Below, in pieces: positions 25,426 through 33,416 of a stretch of 64,000 nt of DNA. A program made the position numbers and the translations under genes. This DNA comes from Azospirillum oryzae (GTDB lineage: Bacteria > Pseudomonadota > Alphaproteobacteria > Azospirillales > Azospirillaceae). Below the pieces are notes generated by a model, which saw nothing but the letters and a program-made list of their open reading frames with translations, did not search any database and had not been told where the DNA came from. The stretch lies in contig NZ_FXAK01000001.1 in assembly GCF_900177515.1 (NCBI RefSeq), positions 124,001-188,000 of the forward strand. The letters run 5' to 3'. Each line of letters starts with the position of its first letter. Positions within the stretch are counted from its first letter, which is position 1.

Positions 25426-26738
25426 AGGTCCTCATCGTCGAGGATGACCCGAACGTCAGCCTCGGGTGCCAGCAGGCATTGGAGCTGGAGGACATCCCGA
25501 CCCAGGCGGTGGACAGCGCGGAGAAGGCCCGCCGGCTGGTGGCCGACGGCTTTCCCGGCATCGTCGTCACCGATATCCGCCTGCCGGGCATGGACGGGAT
25601 GGCGCTGCTGGCCGAACTGCTGGCAAGCGATCCCGACCTTCCGGTGGTTCTGATGACCGGCCATGGCGACGTTGCGATGGCGGTGCAGGCGATGAAGCTC
25701 GGCGCCCACGACTTCATCGAGAAGCCCTTCTCCCCCGACTATCTGGTCGAGGTGGTGCGCCGCGCCCTGGACAAGCGCCGTCTGACCCTGGAGGTGCGCG
25801 ACCTGCGCGCGCGCCTGCAGAACCGCGACAGCATCGAGGCACGGCTGGTCGGCGGATCGCCGCAGATGGAGCGGGTGCGCCGGCTGATCGGCGAGCTGGC
25901 CAACTCCGCCGCCGACGTGCTGATCCATGGCGAGACCGGCTCCGGCAAGGAACTCGCCGCCCGCTGCCTGCACGATGCCGGCCCGCGCCGAAGCGGCAAC
26001 TTCGTCGCCATCAACTGCGGCGGCCTGCCGGAAAGCCTGATCGACAGCGAGATCTTCGGCCACGAGGCCGGCGCCTTCACCGGGGCCGGCAAGCGCCGCA
26101 TCGGCAAGGTGGAGCATGCCAACGGCGGCACCCTGTTCCTCGACGAGATCGAGAGCATGCCGATGCCGGTGCAGATCAAGTTCCTTCGCGTGCTTCAGGA
26201 ACGCACGCTGGAGCGGCTTGGCTCCAACACCCCTGTCCACGTCGATTGCCGGGTGATCGCCGCGACCAAGGTGGATTTGCGCGAATTGGCCGACCGCGGG
26301 CAGTTCCGTGCCGACCTCTATTACCGCCTGAATGTCGCCAACCTGCCGCTGCCCCCTTTGCGCGACCGGCGCGAGGACATCCCCCTGCTGTTCGAACAGT
26401 TCACCCTGCAGGCCGCCGCCCGCCACGGCCGCCCCGTCCCGCCGCCGGATGTGGAACGCATGCGCCGCCTGATGGCCTACGACTGGCCGGGCAACGTGCG
26501 CGAACTGCACAATGTCGCCGACCGCTGCGTGCTCGGCATCGAACAGGGCTTCCCCCCCTTCGCCAGCGCCCACCCCGCCACCGGCCGCCCGTTGGCCGAG
26601 TCTGTGGAGGCCTTCGAGCGCGCGCTCATCGCCGACACCCTGCGCCGCACCGACCACAGCCTCGCCCGCGCCGCGGAGGAACTGCAGATCGCCAAGACCA
26701 CGCTGCACGACAAGATCAGGAAATACGGGCTGTCGTGA
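25398..26738 (+). CDS. dctD: sigma-54-dependent response regulator DctD
   Basis: This 446-residue NtrC-family activator has a receiver with Asp59 in VVTDIRLPGMDG and an AAA+ domain with Walker A GETGSGKE (178-185). The sigma-54-contacting GAFTGA loop is at 225-230, Walker B is GGTLFLDEIE, and a Fis-type HTH sits at the C-terminus (RAAEELQIAKTTLHDKIRKYG). It should be phosphorylated by DctB and activate dctA from enhancer sites upstream of the -24/-12 promoter. All functional motifs are intact. Confidence 0.92.
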   Translation: MSDAALPALKVLIVEDDPNVSLGCQQALELEDIPTQAVDSAEKARRLVADGFPGIVVTDIRLPGMDGMALLAELLASDPDLPVVLMTGHGDVAMAVQAMKLGAHDFIEKPFSPDYLVEVVRRALDKRRLTLEVRDLRARLQNRDSIEARLVGGSPQMERVRRLIGELANSAADVLIHGETGSGKELAARCLHDAGPRRSGNFVAINCGGLPESLIDSEIFGHEAGAFTGAGKRRIGKVEHANGGTLFLDEIESMPMPVQIKFLRVLQERTLERLGSNTPVHVDCRVIAATKVDLRELADRGQFRADLYYRLNVANLPLPPLRDRREDIPLLFEQFTLQAAARHGRPVPPPDVERMRRLMAYDWPGNVRELHNVADRCVLGIEQGFPPFASAHPATGRPLAESVEAFERALIADTLRRTDHSLARAAEELQIAKTTLHDKIRKYGLS

Positions 26739-26762
26739 CGTTGGCGCTCAGGAGGCGCAACG
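26739..26762. terminator. possible bidirectional hairpin between convergent genes
   Basis: The entire 24-base gap between dctD and the convergent zeta-like gene folds as a hairpin (CGTTG...CAACG outer arms with an inner CGC-TC/GAGGCG pairing that has bulges). There is no strong T-run. Its exact placement between two converging stops supports a terminator role. Confidence 0.35.
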
Positions 26763-27356
26763 TTACACAGGAGACGTGCGAAGCTCCGGCGGTATGGATT
26801 CAATTGCCCATGCGGGCAAATTCAAAGCCAGTTTGGTCGTCCGGTCCATTTCGCGTTTCAGCAGCAGGCGCCGTTGTCCGCCGGAATTGTCGAAGATCCA
26901 TGTGCGGTGTGCGATGGCAGCCGCATCAGCCAGAGCCGCCATGCTACGCCCATAGCGACGCAGAATAGCTTCCTTTGGCACATCATGGCCGCCCATGAGA
27001 ACGCGCGTCCGCACGCGCGCGGCGGAAATTGCAACATTGCCGATGCCGATGAAGATGAGATTGACCTTATAGCCGGCGTCCCGCGCCCGTCGCATCAAAG
27101 CCAACTCGCTCTTGCCGGTCAGCGTCGTTTCCATCGCGAAGGTTTCATTCCGGCGCAGGTGTTCTTCGCGAAGCTCCAATGCGACGCGGCCCGCCCGCAT
27201 GTGGGCCGCCAAGCTGTTCACATCATCCGGATCGAGATCGCGTGCAATGTCATCGGCATTCACGAACGGAAGCCGTCCGATGATGAAGCGACGGGCGGTG
27301 GTCGACTTGCCGGCGCCGTTCGGACCGGCAAGCACCCAAATCTGCGGTCGGATCAT
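26763..27356 (-). CDS. zeta toxin family P-loop kinase
   Basis: This 197-residue protein has a Walker A motif GPNGAGKST at about 11-19, followed by FVNADDIARDL, the substrate-loop glutamate in FAMETTLTG and basic residues in LRRYGRSM. Zeta toxins phosphorylate UDP-N-acetylglucosamine and block cell-wall synthesis; smaller members such as this one are less well studied. The upstream partner gene overlaps it by four bases, the usual antitoxin-toxin order. Base composition is less GC-rich than in neighbouring genes, which suggests acquisition by transfer. Kinase activity and toxicity are inferred. Confidence 0.8.
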   Translation of the reverse strand: MIRPQIWVLAGPNGAGKSTTARRFIIGRLPFVNADDIARDLDPDDVNSLAAHMRAGRVALELREEHLRRNETFAMETTLTGKSELALMRRARDAGYKVNLIFIGIGNVAISAARVRTRVLMGGHDVPKEAILRRYGRSMAALADAAAIAHRTWIFDNSGGQRRLLLKREMDRTTKLALNLPAWAIESIPPELRTSPV

Positions 27357-27595
27357 TCCGTGAGCAGCGAAACCAGGCGTTCGTCACCGGTCGAGAAGTC
27401 GACCAGCTCTTTTCGCCCCTCCGGATACTCTTTGATGACGCAGCCCGGCGGCGTGTCGTCCCGGGTGTAGTAAACCGGCACACCGGCATGGAGCACCCGC
27501 CGCATTTCCGTCCCGTCATCCTGCTCCAGCTGAGATTCGAAATGACGTTCCTGTTCGGGTGTCATCCTGTCCAGCGTGCCGGGTGTCAGATCCAT
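27353..27595 (-). CDS. small protein overlapping the zeta-like kinase, probable antitoxin
   Basis: This is an 80-residue, mildly acidic protein (MDLTPGTLDRMTPEQERHF at the start). It has a Glu/Gln-rich N-terminal helix and a C-terminal half with VPVYYTRDDTPPG and KEYPEGRKELVDF. I do not recognise a DNA-binding domain. It overlaps the toxin-like gene by four bases and precedes it, which is the typical toxin-antitoxin arrangement. A GGATGGG ribosome site precedes this ATG; a TTG start 15 bases upstream is an alternative. It could also be an unrelated small hypothetical. Confidence 0.65.
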   Translation of the reverse strand: MDLTPGTLDRMTPEQERHFESQLEQDDGTEMRRVLHAGVPVYYTRDDTPPGCVIKEYPEGRKELVDFSTGDERLVSLLTE

Positions 27596-27712
27596 CGGTT
27601 GCCCATCCAAGCGAGTCCTTCATCGATAATGAACAGTAAGACCGACGCGGCGGGATGACAAATCACATTCCGAGAAGGCTGAGCCCTGCCGTCGGCTGAG
27701 ATAGCGCGACGA

Positions 27713-29026
27713 TCACCCCCACAGCACCGCTTCGATCCCGGCGGCGATGCCCAGCAGGCTGCGGTCGCTGCCGCGCCGCCCCATCGCCATCAGCCCGACC
27801 GGCAACCCGTCGGCGGGAACCTGCAGGGAGATGGCCGGCAGGTCGAACAGGTTGGCGACGCGGGTGTTGCGCAGCAGCGCCAGATTGACGCGGTGGAAGG
27901 CCGCATCCTCCAGCACTTCCGATATGGCCGGCGCCGTCATTGGCACCGTCGGCAGCAGCAGGACCGGATGGCGGGTCAGCCGCTCGTCCATCAGCCGGAT
28001 CAGGTCGGCGCGGCGGCGCAGCATGCGGACATAATCGGCGGCGGGCGCCTTGCCGCCGGCCTCGATCCGCGCGCGGGTCTTCGGATCGATGCCGTCGAGC
28101 GCCGTGATGCCGAGTTCGGCCAGCGTCGCCGCCAGTTCGATGGCGGTGAAGACGCCGATACGGTCCAACTCCGCCAGCGCATCCAATTCCGTCTCGATGG
28201 AGCCGTCGACGATGTGCGCCCCGGCCGCGCGCAGCCGGTCAAGCGCCGCCTCGAACGCGGCGGCGACGGCGGGCTCGACACCGTCGAACAGCCGGCCGCG
28301 CGGCACCAGGAAGGACTGCCCGGCAACCGGCAGCGCCGGCAACGGCGCCGCATCGCCGTCGGAAAGCACGCTGTCCAGCAAGGCCGCATCGGCGACGGTG
28401 GCGGCGACCGGCCCGATGACGTCCAGCGTCGGCGACAGCGGGAACGCCCCCTCGGCCGGCAGGCGCCCGGCGGACGGCTTGAAGCCGACGGCGCCGGACA
28501 GGGCGGCCGGGATGCGCAGCGATCCGCCGGTGTCGCTGCCCAGTGCGATCTCCGCCATGCCGTCCGCCACCGAGATCACCGCCCCCGACGACGACCCTCC
28601 GGGTACCCGCGAGCGGTCACGCGGATTGCCGGGATTGCCGTAATGGGGATTGATGCCGACGGCGGAGAAGGCGAACTCCGTCATGTGGGTCCGGCCGATG
28701 ATCACCGCGCCGGCCGCACGCAGCCGGGCCACCGCACGGGCATCGCGCGATGCCGCCGGCTGGCCGCGCAGGATGGCGGACCCGGCCGCCGTGGTCTCGC
28801 CCGCCACATCGAACAGAGCCTTGACCGAGACGATCCGCCCGTCGAGCGGCCCCAGCGACCGGCCGGCCGCCGCCCGGCGGTCGCTGGCCATGGCGGCGGC
28901 GCGCGCCTCGTCCGCAAAGACCTCGGTGAAGACCAGGGCGCCCTGCCGCTCCGGGTCGGCGATCCGGGAGAGCGCCGCCTCAACCCTGTCGGCGGCGGAG
29001 GCGAGGGAGGCGGGCGGCACGGTCAT
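27713..29026 (-). CDS. amidase signature family enzyme
   Basis: This 437-residue hydrolase carries the full Ser-cisSer-Lys triad: Lys in RIVSVKALFD, the Gly/Ser-rich PGGSSSGA block and the nucleophile region ALGSDTGGSLRIPA. The C-terminal region PVLLLPTVPMTAP and DLPAISLQVPADGLPVGLM is also typical. It cleaves an amide to acid and ammonia, but the substrate is unknown. No gatB or gatC is nearby, so it is not the tRNA amidotransferase subunit. An AGGAG ribosome site stands seven bases before the chosen ATG. No operon partner is evident. Confidence 0.87.
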   Translation of the reverse strand: MTVPPASLASAADRVEAALSRIADPERQGALVFTEVFADEARAAAMASDRRAAAGRSLGPLDGRIVSVKALFDVAGETTAAGSAILRGQPAASRDARAVARLRAAGAVIIGRTHMTEFAFSAVGINPHYGNPGNPRDRSRVPGGSSSGAVISVADGMAEIALGSDTGGSLRIPAALSGAVGFKPSAGRLPAEGAFPLSPTLDVIGPVAATVADAALLDSVLSDGDAAPLPALPVAGQSFLVPRGRLFDGVEPAVAAAFEAALDRLRAAGAHIVDGSIETELDALAELDRIGVFTAIELAATLAELGITALDGIDPKTRARIEAGGKAPAADYVRMLRRRADLIRLMDERLTRHPVLLLPTVPMTAPAISEVLEDAAFHRVNLALLRNTRVANLFDLPAISLQVPADGLPVGLMAMGRRGSDRSLLGIAAGIEAVLWG

Positions 29027-29143
29027 GGCAGGCTCCTGACGGGACATGGAATGGGGCACGCATCGGCGCGGCGCCCAATCGCATGTGCCACATCGCCGCC
29101 GGGTTGGCGATAGCGATGATGCGGGCCAGCCCCGACCCGTCGA

Positions 29144-30610
29144 TCACACCCGCATGCCGGCGGTTGCCTTCAGCGAGTCCTGGATCTCGCCCGCCAACTG
29201 GTCGGCGATCGGCCCGACGATCACCTGGACCGAGTTGGCCGACGGCTTCACCACGCCGCGGGCGCCGATCCGCTTCAACTCCACCTCATTCACCCGACTG
29301 GCATCGACGACATTCAGGCGCAGGCGGGTGGTGCAGGCCTCCACCGAACGCAGATTGCCGGCACCGCCCAGCGCGGCGACATAGGCGCCGGCCCGGTCGC
29401 TGGCGACCGCCACCGGCGCGGCGGCGGGACGGATTCCCACGGCGGCCGGGGCCTGGCCGGCGGGAACGGCGACATCGTCGCGGCCCAGCGTCTTCAGATC
29501 GAAGCGCTGGATGACGAAGCGGAACAGTCCGTAATAGACGGCGAAGTACACCGCCCCCACCGGCAGAAGCAGGATCGGGTTGGTCGCCTTGCCGTAATTC
29601 AGCACATAGTCGAACAGGCCGGCCGAGAAGCCGAAGCCCAGCTTCACGTTCAGCACGTCCATCAGAACCATCGACAGGCCGGTCAGCACGGCATGGACGG
29701 CGAACAGCACCGGCGCCAGGAACATGAAGGCGAATTCCACAGGCTCCGTCACGCCGGTCAGGAAGGCGGTCAGCGCCATCGACAGCAGCACGCCGCCGAC
29801 CGCCGCGCGGTTCTCCGGCTTGGCGGTGTGGTACATGGCGAGACATGCGGCGGGCAGGCCGAACATCATCACCGGGAAGAAGCCGGCCATGAAGGCGCCG
29901 GCCGTCGGGTCGCCCTTGAAGAAGCGGTTCAGGTCGCCGGTGACGCCCTGGTAATCGCCCAGCAGGAACCACGCGATGTTGTTGATGATGTGGTGCAGGC
30001 CGGTGATGATCAGGATGCGGTTCAGCACGCCATAGAGGAACAGGCCGAACTCGCCCAGCCCCAGCACGCCGGTGGTCAGCGCGGTCAAGCCTGAATCGAC
30101 GATGGGCCAGCCATAGCCGAAGACCAGCGCGATCCCCAGCGCCGCCAGACCGGTGACGATGGGCACGAAGCGCCGCCCGCCGAAGAAGGCGAGATAGTCC
30201 GGCAGCTTGATGTCCTTGTACTTGTTATAGAGCTGGCCGGCGATGATGCCGATCAGGATGCCGACCGGGATGCTGATGCGGCTGGACATCTTCGCCACCA
30301 GCTCCGGCGCGACGCCGCTCAGCACCACCGCGCCCTTCACCGCGACGAAATAGCCGACCGCGCCGGCCAGACCGGCGGCGCCATGGTTCTCCCGCGCGAA
30401 ACCGATGGCGATGCCGACGGCGAACAGGACGCCCAGGTTGGAGAAGACGGCGTCGCCCGCCGCGGCGATGAAGGCGATGTTCAGCAGGTCGGGCTGGCCG
30501 ATGCGCAGCAGCAGCCCGGCGATGGGCAGCACGGCGATCGGCAGCATCAGCGCCCGCCCCAGCCTCTGGACGCCCGAGAAGCGGTCGCCCGGCAAACGAT
30601 CAGCAGACAT
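29144..30610 (-). CDS. nagE: PTS N-acetylglucosamine transporter subunit IICB
   Basis: This is a 488-residue PTS permease. The EIIC domain (about 1-375) shows the NagE start GRALMLPIAVLPIAGLLLRIGQ, the substrate loop GLHHIINNIAWF, GDLNRFFKGDPTAGAFM and the ITEP-like GVTEPVEFAF signature. The C-terminal EIIB domain has the phospho-cysteine Cys426 in VEACTTRLRL. No EIIA is attached, so phosphate must come from a separate EIIA, here the fusion protein at 37931. It follows murQ by 58 bases on the same strand, forming a murQ-nagE operon divergent from nagR. Confidence 0.9.
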   Translation of the reverse strand: MSADRLPGDRFSGVQRLGRALMLPIAVLPIAGLLLRIGQPDLLNIAFIAAAGDAVFSNLGVLFAVGIAIGFARENHGAAGLAGAVGYFVAVKGAVVLSGVAPELVAKMSSRISIPVGILIGIIAGQLYNKYKDIKLPDYLAFFGGRRFVPIVTGLAALGIALVFGYGWPIVDSGLTALTTGVLGLGEFGLFLYGVLNRILIITGLHHIINNIAWFLLGDYQGVTGDLNRFFKGDPTAGAFMAGFFPVMMFGLPAACLAMYHTAKPENRAAVGGVLLSMALTAFLTGVTEPVEFAFMFLAPVLFAVHAVLTGLSMVLMDVLNVKLGFGFSAGLFDYVLNYGKATNPILLLPVGAVYFAVYYGLFRFVIQRFDLKTLGRDDVAVPAGQAPAAVGIRPAAAPVAVASDRAGAYVAALGGAGNLRSVEACTTRLRLNVVDASRVNEVELKRIGARGVVKPSANSVQVIVGPIADQLAGEIQDSLKATAGMRV

Positions 30611-30668
30611 TCGGACGTCTCCCAGTGAAACGGGCCCCGGCCTCACAGTGCCGGACCCGTCATGTTGG

Positions 30669-31586
30669 TCATTTTCGCGTTATCAGTTTGGCCTGCTCCA
30701 TCGCCCGGCGCAGGTTGCCGCCGGTCTCGGTCAGCAGCCGGTCGATGTCGGGCGCCTCCAGCCCGGCCAGGCCCAGAACGGCGCGGCGCACGTCGCCATG
30801 CCGTTCCAGCGCCGCCCCGGCCGCCGTCTCGTCCACCCCGGCGATGCGGGCGACCATGGCAGTGCAGCGGCGGCGGAGCTTGGCGTTCTCCGGCCGGACA
30901 TTGATCATCAGGTTGTCGTAGACATTGCCGAGCGCCGTCATGACGCCGGTCGAAAACAGGTTCAGCACCACCTTCTGCGCAGTGCCGGCGCCAAGCCGGG
31001 TGGAGCCGGCGATCACCTCCGCCCCCGTGGCGGTCAGCACCGGATGCTCCACCGCCTCCAGCAGGGGCGATCCGGCGCTGCTGGCGATGCCCATGGTCAG
31101 CGCCCCCGCCTCCCGCGCGGCGCGCAGGACGCCGACGGTGTAGGCGCTGGCCCCGCTGGCCGACAGCCCGACCACTACGTCGGCGGCGGAGATCCCCGCC
31201 CGCCCGGCATCGGCGCGGCCGGCCCCCTCGTCGTCCTCCGCCGCCCCGGCCAGCCCGCGCGACAGGTCGAGCCCGCCGGCGATCAGCAGCACCAGACGCT
31301 CCGCCGGCCAGTCGAAGGTCGGCCCCAGATCCAGCCCGTCGAGCGCCGCCACCATCGCCGACGACCCCGCCCCGGCATAGACAAGCCGACCCTGTCCGCC
31401 GGACGGACCTCCGCCGGACAGGCGCCCGGCCGCGGCCTCCACGGCGGCGGCGACCATCGGCAATGCCGGAACGCAGGCGGCCAGCGCCCGCGTCTGCCCT
31501 TCCCAGAGCGCAGTCATCAGTTCGGCGGCCGGCCACACGTCCAGCCGGCCGTACCGGTTCGCCGCATCCTCGGTGCCGCTTGCCAT
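30669..31586 (-). CDS. murQ: N-acetylmuramic acid 6-phosphate etherase
   Basis: This 305-residue SIS-domain lyase converts MurNAc-6-P to GlcNAc-6-P plus lactate. Family features are the GAGSSAMVAALDG nucleotide-loop-like SIS motif, DDEGAG, SASGASAYTVG, the signature GAGTAQKVVLNLFST and NLRRAMEQAK. In the first SIS block, the glutamate known to be catalytic in E. coli MurQ (ASEC context) is replaced by Asp (GLDL), so activity may be altered; the second acidic block is kept. No murP transporter is present. The operon position before nagE links cell-wall recycling with GlcNAc uptake. Confidence 0.85.
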   Translation of the reverse strand: MASGTEDAANRYGRLDVWPAAELMTALWEGQTRALAACVPALPMVAAAVEAAAGRLSGGGPSGGQGRLVYAGAGSSAMVAALDGLDLGPTFDWPAERLVLLIAGGLDLSRGLAGAAEDDEGAGRADAGRAGISAADVVVGLSASGASAYTVGVLRAAREAGALTMGIASSAGSPLLEAVEHPVLTATGAEVIAGSTRLGAGTAQKVVLNLFSTGVMTALGNVYDNLMINVRPENAKLRRRCTAMVARIAGVDETAAGAALERHGDVRRAVLGLAGLEAPDIDRLLTETGGNLRRAMEQAKLITRK

Positions 31587-31629
31587 TCCCCGGCTCCGCT
31601 GTCGCTCCGGCGCATGGACCGGAGGTTGG

Positions 31630-31663
31630 TGGTATTAGATTGGACTGTATGTGCAGAATACCA
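31630..31663. promoter_or_regulatory. divergent murQ/nagR control region with TGGTAT and ATACCA half-sites
   Basis: The 200-base region between murQ and nagR has TGGTAT at 31630-31635 and ATACCA at 31658-31663. A further degenerate site, TGGTAT-C-ATGCCG, lies at 31754-31766 just before nagR. They match the half-sites of the perfect NagR-type palindrome at 35658. They are imperfect, so binding is a prediction. Confidence 0.45.
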
Positions 31664-31786
31664 AAATCCGGACATTCCGCAATCTGAAACTGGTCACAAT
31701 CGTGCGCGGCACCGCCGGCTGCCGTCCGGGCCTGTTGCCCAAAGGCCTTTCAGTGGTATCATGCCGGTCCCGGAGCACTGGAGTGG

Positions 31787-32551
31787 TTGCCGATGTCCAC
31801 CGCCGCCCCCGCGGCCCCGTTCGACCCCGCCGCCCTGTCGGATGCCCTGCCCCTGCCGCTGTATCTCCAACTGGCGCGGCATCTGCGGACGCTGATCGTC
31901 GAAGGCCGGCTGACCGACCAGGACGCCCTTCCCGGCGAGCGGGAGCTGGCGGAAACCTTCGGGGTGTCGCGCGTCACCGTGCGCAAGGCGCTCCGCGAAC
32001 TGATCGCGGAGGGGCTGCTGCACCAGCGCCAGGGTGCCGGCACCTTCATCAACCGCAGCCCCCATGTCGAACAGCGCCTGTCCGCCCTGACCAGCTTCAC
32101 CGAGGACATCGGCGGGCGCGGGCTGAGGCCGGATTCACGCTGGCTCGGCCGCTCCGTCGCCACCGCGACGCCGGAGGAGGCGATGGCGCTGGGGCTGCGG
32201 CCGGGGGCGGAGGTGGTGCGGCTGCACCGGCTGCGGCTGGCCGACGGCACCCCGCTCGCCATCGAACTCAGCGCCCTGCCGACCAGCGTCCTGCCCGACC
32301 CCGATCTGGTGCAGGGCTCGCTGTACGAGACCCTGCGCGCGCGCGGCCATCCGCCCTTCCGGGCACTGCAACGCTTGTCTGCCATTCGCCTGCCGACGGA
32401 TCAGGCGACGCTTCTGGGGGTTCCGGACGGCGCCCCCGCCCTCTACATTGAGCGCCGCACCTTCCTGGAGAACGGAACCCCCCTGGAGTTCGTCCGTTCC
32501 CACTACCGCGGCGACGCCTATGACTTCGTCGTGGAGCTGTCGCTGGTCTGA
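31787..32551 (+). CDS. nagR: GntR/HutC-family regulator, NagR-like
   Basis: This 254-residue protein has a winged HTH at about 22-90 (PLYLQLARHLRTLIVEGRL, LPGERELAETFGVSRVTVRKAL, HQRQGAGTFI) and a UTRA effector domain (about 105-245). The UTRA family in this context binds amino-sugar phosphates such as GlcN-6-P or GlcNAc-6-P (YvoA/NagR, DasR, PhnF branch). It lies between murQ-nagE and a HAD phosphatase. A TGGTAT-AG-ATACCA palindrome before the nagB-II/nagA operon is a likely target. I infer repression relieved by GlcNAc-6-P. The second Met (MSTAAPAAPF) is an alternative start. Confidence 0.86.
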   Translation: MPMSTAAPAAPFDPAALSDALPLPLYLQLARHLRTLIVEGRLTDQDALPGERELAETFGVSRVTVRKALRELIAEGLLHQRQGAGTFINRSPHVEQRLSALTSFTEDIGGRGLRPDSRWLGRSVATATPEEAMALGLRPGAEVVRLHRLRLADGTPLAIELSALPTSVLPDPDLVQGSLYETLRARGHPPFRALQRLSAIRLPTDQATLLGVPDGAPALYIERRTFLENGTPLEFVRSHYRGDAYDFVVELSLV

Positions 32552-32601
32552 TCCCCCCGGACCAATCCGTCCCGCAAAGAAATATCCGACGAGAGCGCGC
32601 G

Positions 32602-33270
32602 ATGAAGCCTGCCCTTGATACACCGTTCCGTGTCCGCGCCATCCTGTTCGACATGGACGGCACCCTGATCGACACCAAGGGTCCCGTGGAGCGCTCCTGG
32701 CGCCGCTGGGCCGCCCGGCACGACCTGGATCCCGATGCCATCCTCGCCGCCTGCCACGGCGTCCGCAGCATCGAGACCGTCCGCCGCTTCGCCCCCGCCG
32801 GCGCCGACATCGAGGAAGAGGTGCGGCTGGTGGAGGAGTGCTACACCAACGACGTCGAAGGCGTGCGCGCCGTCCCCGGAGCGCTGGAGATTCTGCAGTC
32901 CCTGCCTCGCCACCGCTGGGCGGTGGTGACCTCCGCGCCGCAGGACATGGCGCGGAAGCGCATCGCCCAGGCCGGCCTGCCCCTGCCCGACCTGCTGATC
33001 GGCGCCGACATGGTCACCCACGGCAAGCCCCACCCCGAAGGCTACCGCACCGCCGCCGAGAAGCTTGGCTTCCACCCGCGCGACACCGTGGTGTTCGAGG
33101 ACGCCCCGGCGGGCCTGGAGGCCGGCCATGCCGCCGGCGCCCTGGTGATCGCGCTGACCACGACTCTGCCGGCTGAGGAATTGGACGGCAACCTGTGCCT
33201 GCCCGACCTGACGGCGCTGCGGGTGCGCGTGGAGGAGGATGGGCTGGAAATCGTGGCGATGGCTGGGTGA
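32602..33270 (+). CDS. HAD-superfamily sugar phosphatase
   Basis: This is a 222-residue HAD hydrolase of the beta-phosphoglucomutase/DOG-phosphatase subgroup. It has motif I ILFDMDGTLID (nucleophile Asp17, Asp19), motif II VVTSAPQD, the lysine in THGKPHPEGY and motif IV VVFEDAPAG. A helical cap lies between motifs I and II. It follows nagR by 50 bases and is probably co-transcribed, so a role in dephosphorylating an accumulated sugar phosphate is plausible. The actual substrate is unknown. Confidence 0.83.
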   Translation: MKPALDTPFRVRAILFDMDGTLIDTKGPVERSWRRWAARHDLDPDAILAACHGVRSIETVRRFAPAGADIEEEVRLVEECYTNDVEGVRAVPGALEILQSLPRHRWAVVTSAPQDMARKRIAQAGLPLPDLLIGADMVTHGKPHPEGYRTAAEKLGFHPRDTVVFEDAPAGLEAGHAAGALVIALTTTLPAEELDGNLCLPDLTALRVRVEEDGLEIVAMAG

Positions 33271-33284
33271 TCATTGCGAGGTGA

Positions 33285-33393
33285 GACCCCCACCTAGCCT
33301 CCCCCGCTGGGCGGGGGAGGGACTGCCGCCACTCTCCCGCGCAAGCACTTGTCCCCTCCCCCGCCCAGCGGGGGAGGGTCAGGGTGGGGGCAA
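33285..33393. repeat. GC-rich intergenic palindromic element, copy A
   Basis: Outer arms CCCCCACCTAGCCTCCCCCGC and a matching GCGGGGGAGGGTCAGGGTGGGGG close a structure about 109 bases long. It also contains an internal CCCCCGC-TGG-GCGGGGG hairpin. The central core ACTGCCGCCACTCTC...CAAGCACTTGTCCCC is nearly identical in the copy at 51299. It fills the gap between two convergent genes. Confidence 0.8.
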
Positions 33394-33416
33394 TCGACAG
33401 CCGATACCTGCCCACC

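Noticed and set aside
27713..29026. GatA subunit of the Glu-tRNA amidotransferase
   Set aside because: The amidase signature is shared, but gatB and gatC are absent nearby and the C-terminal region is that of a generic amidase.
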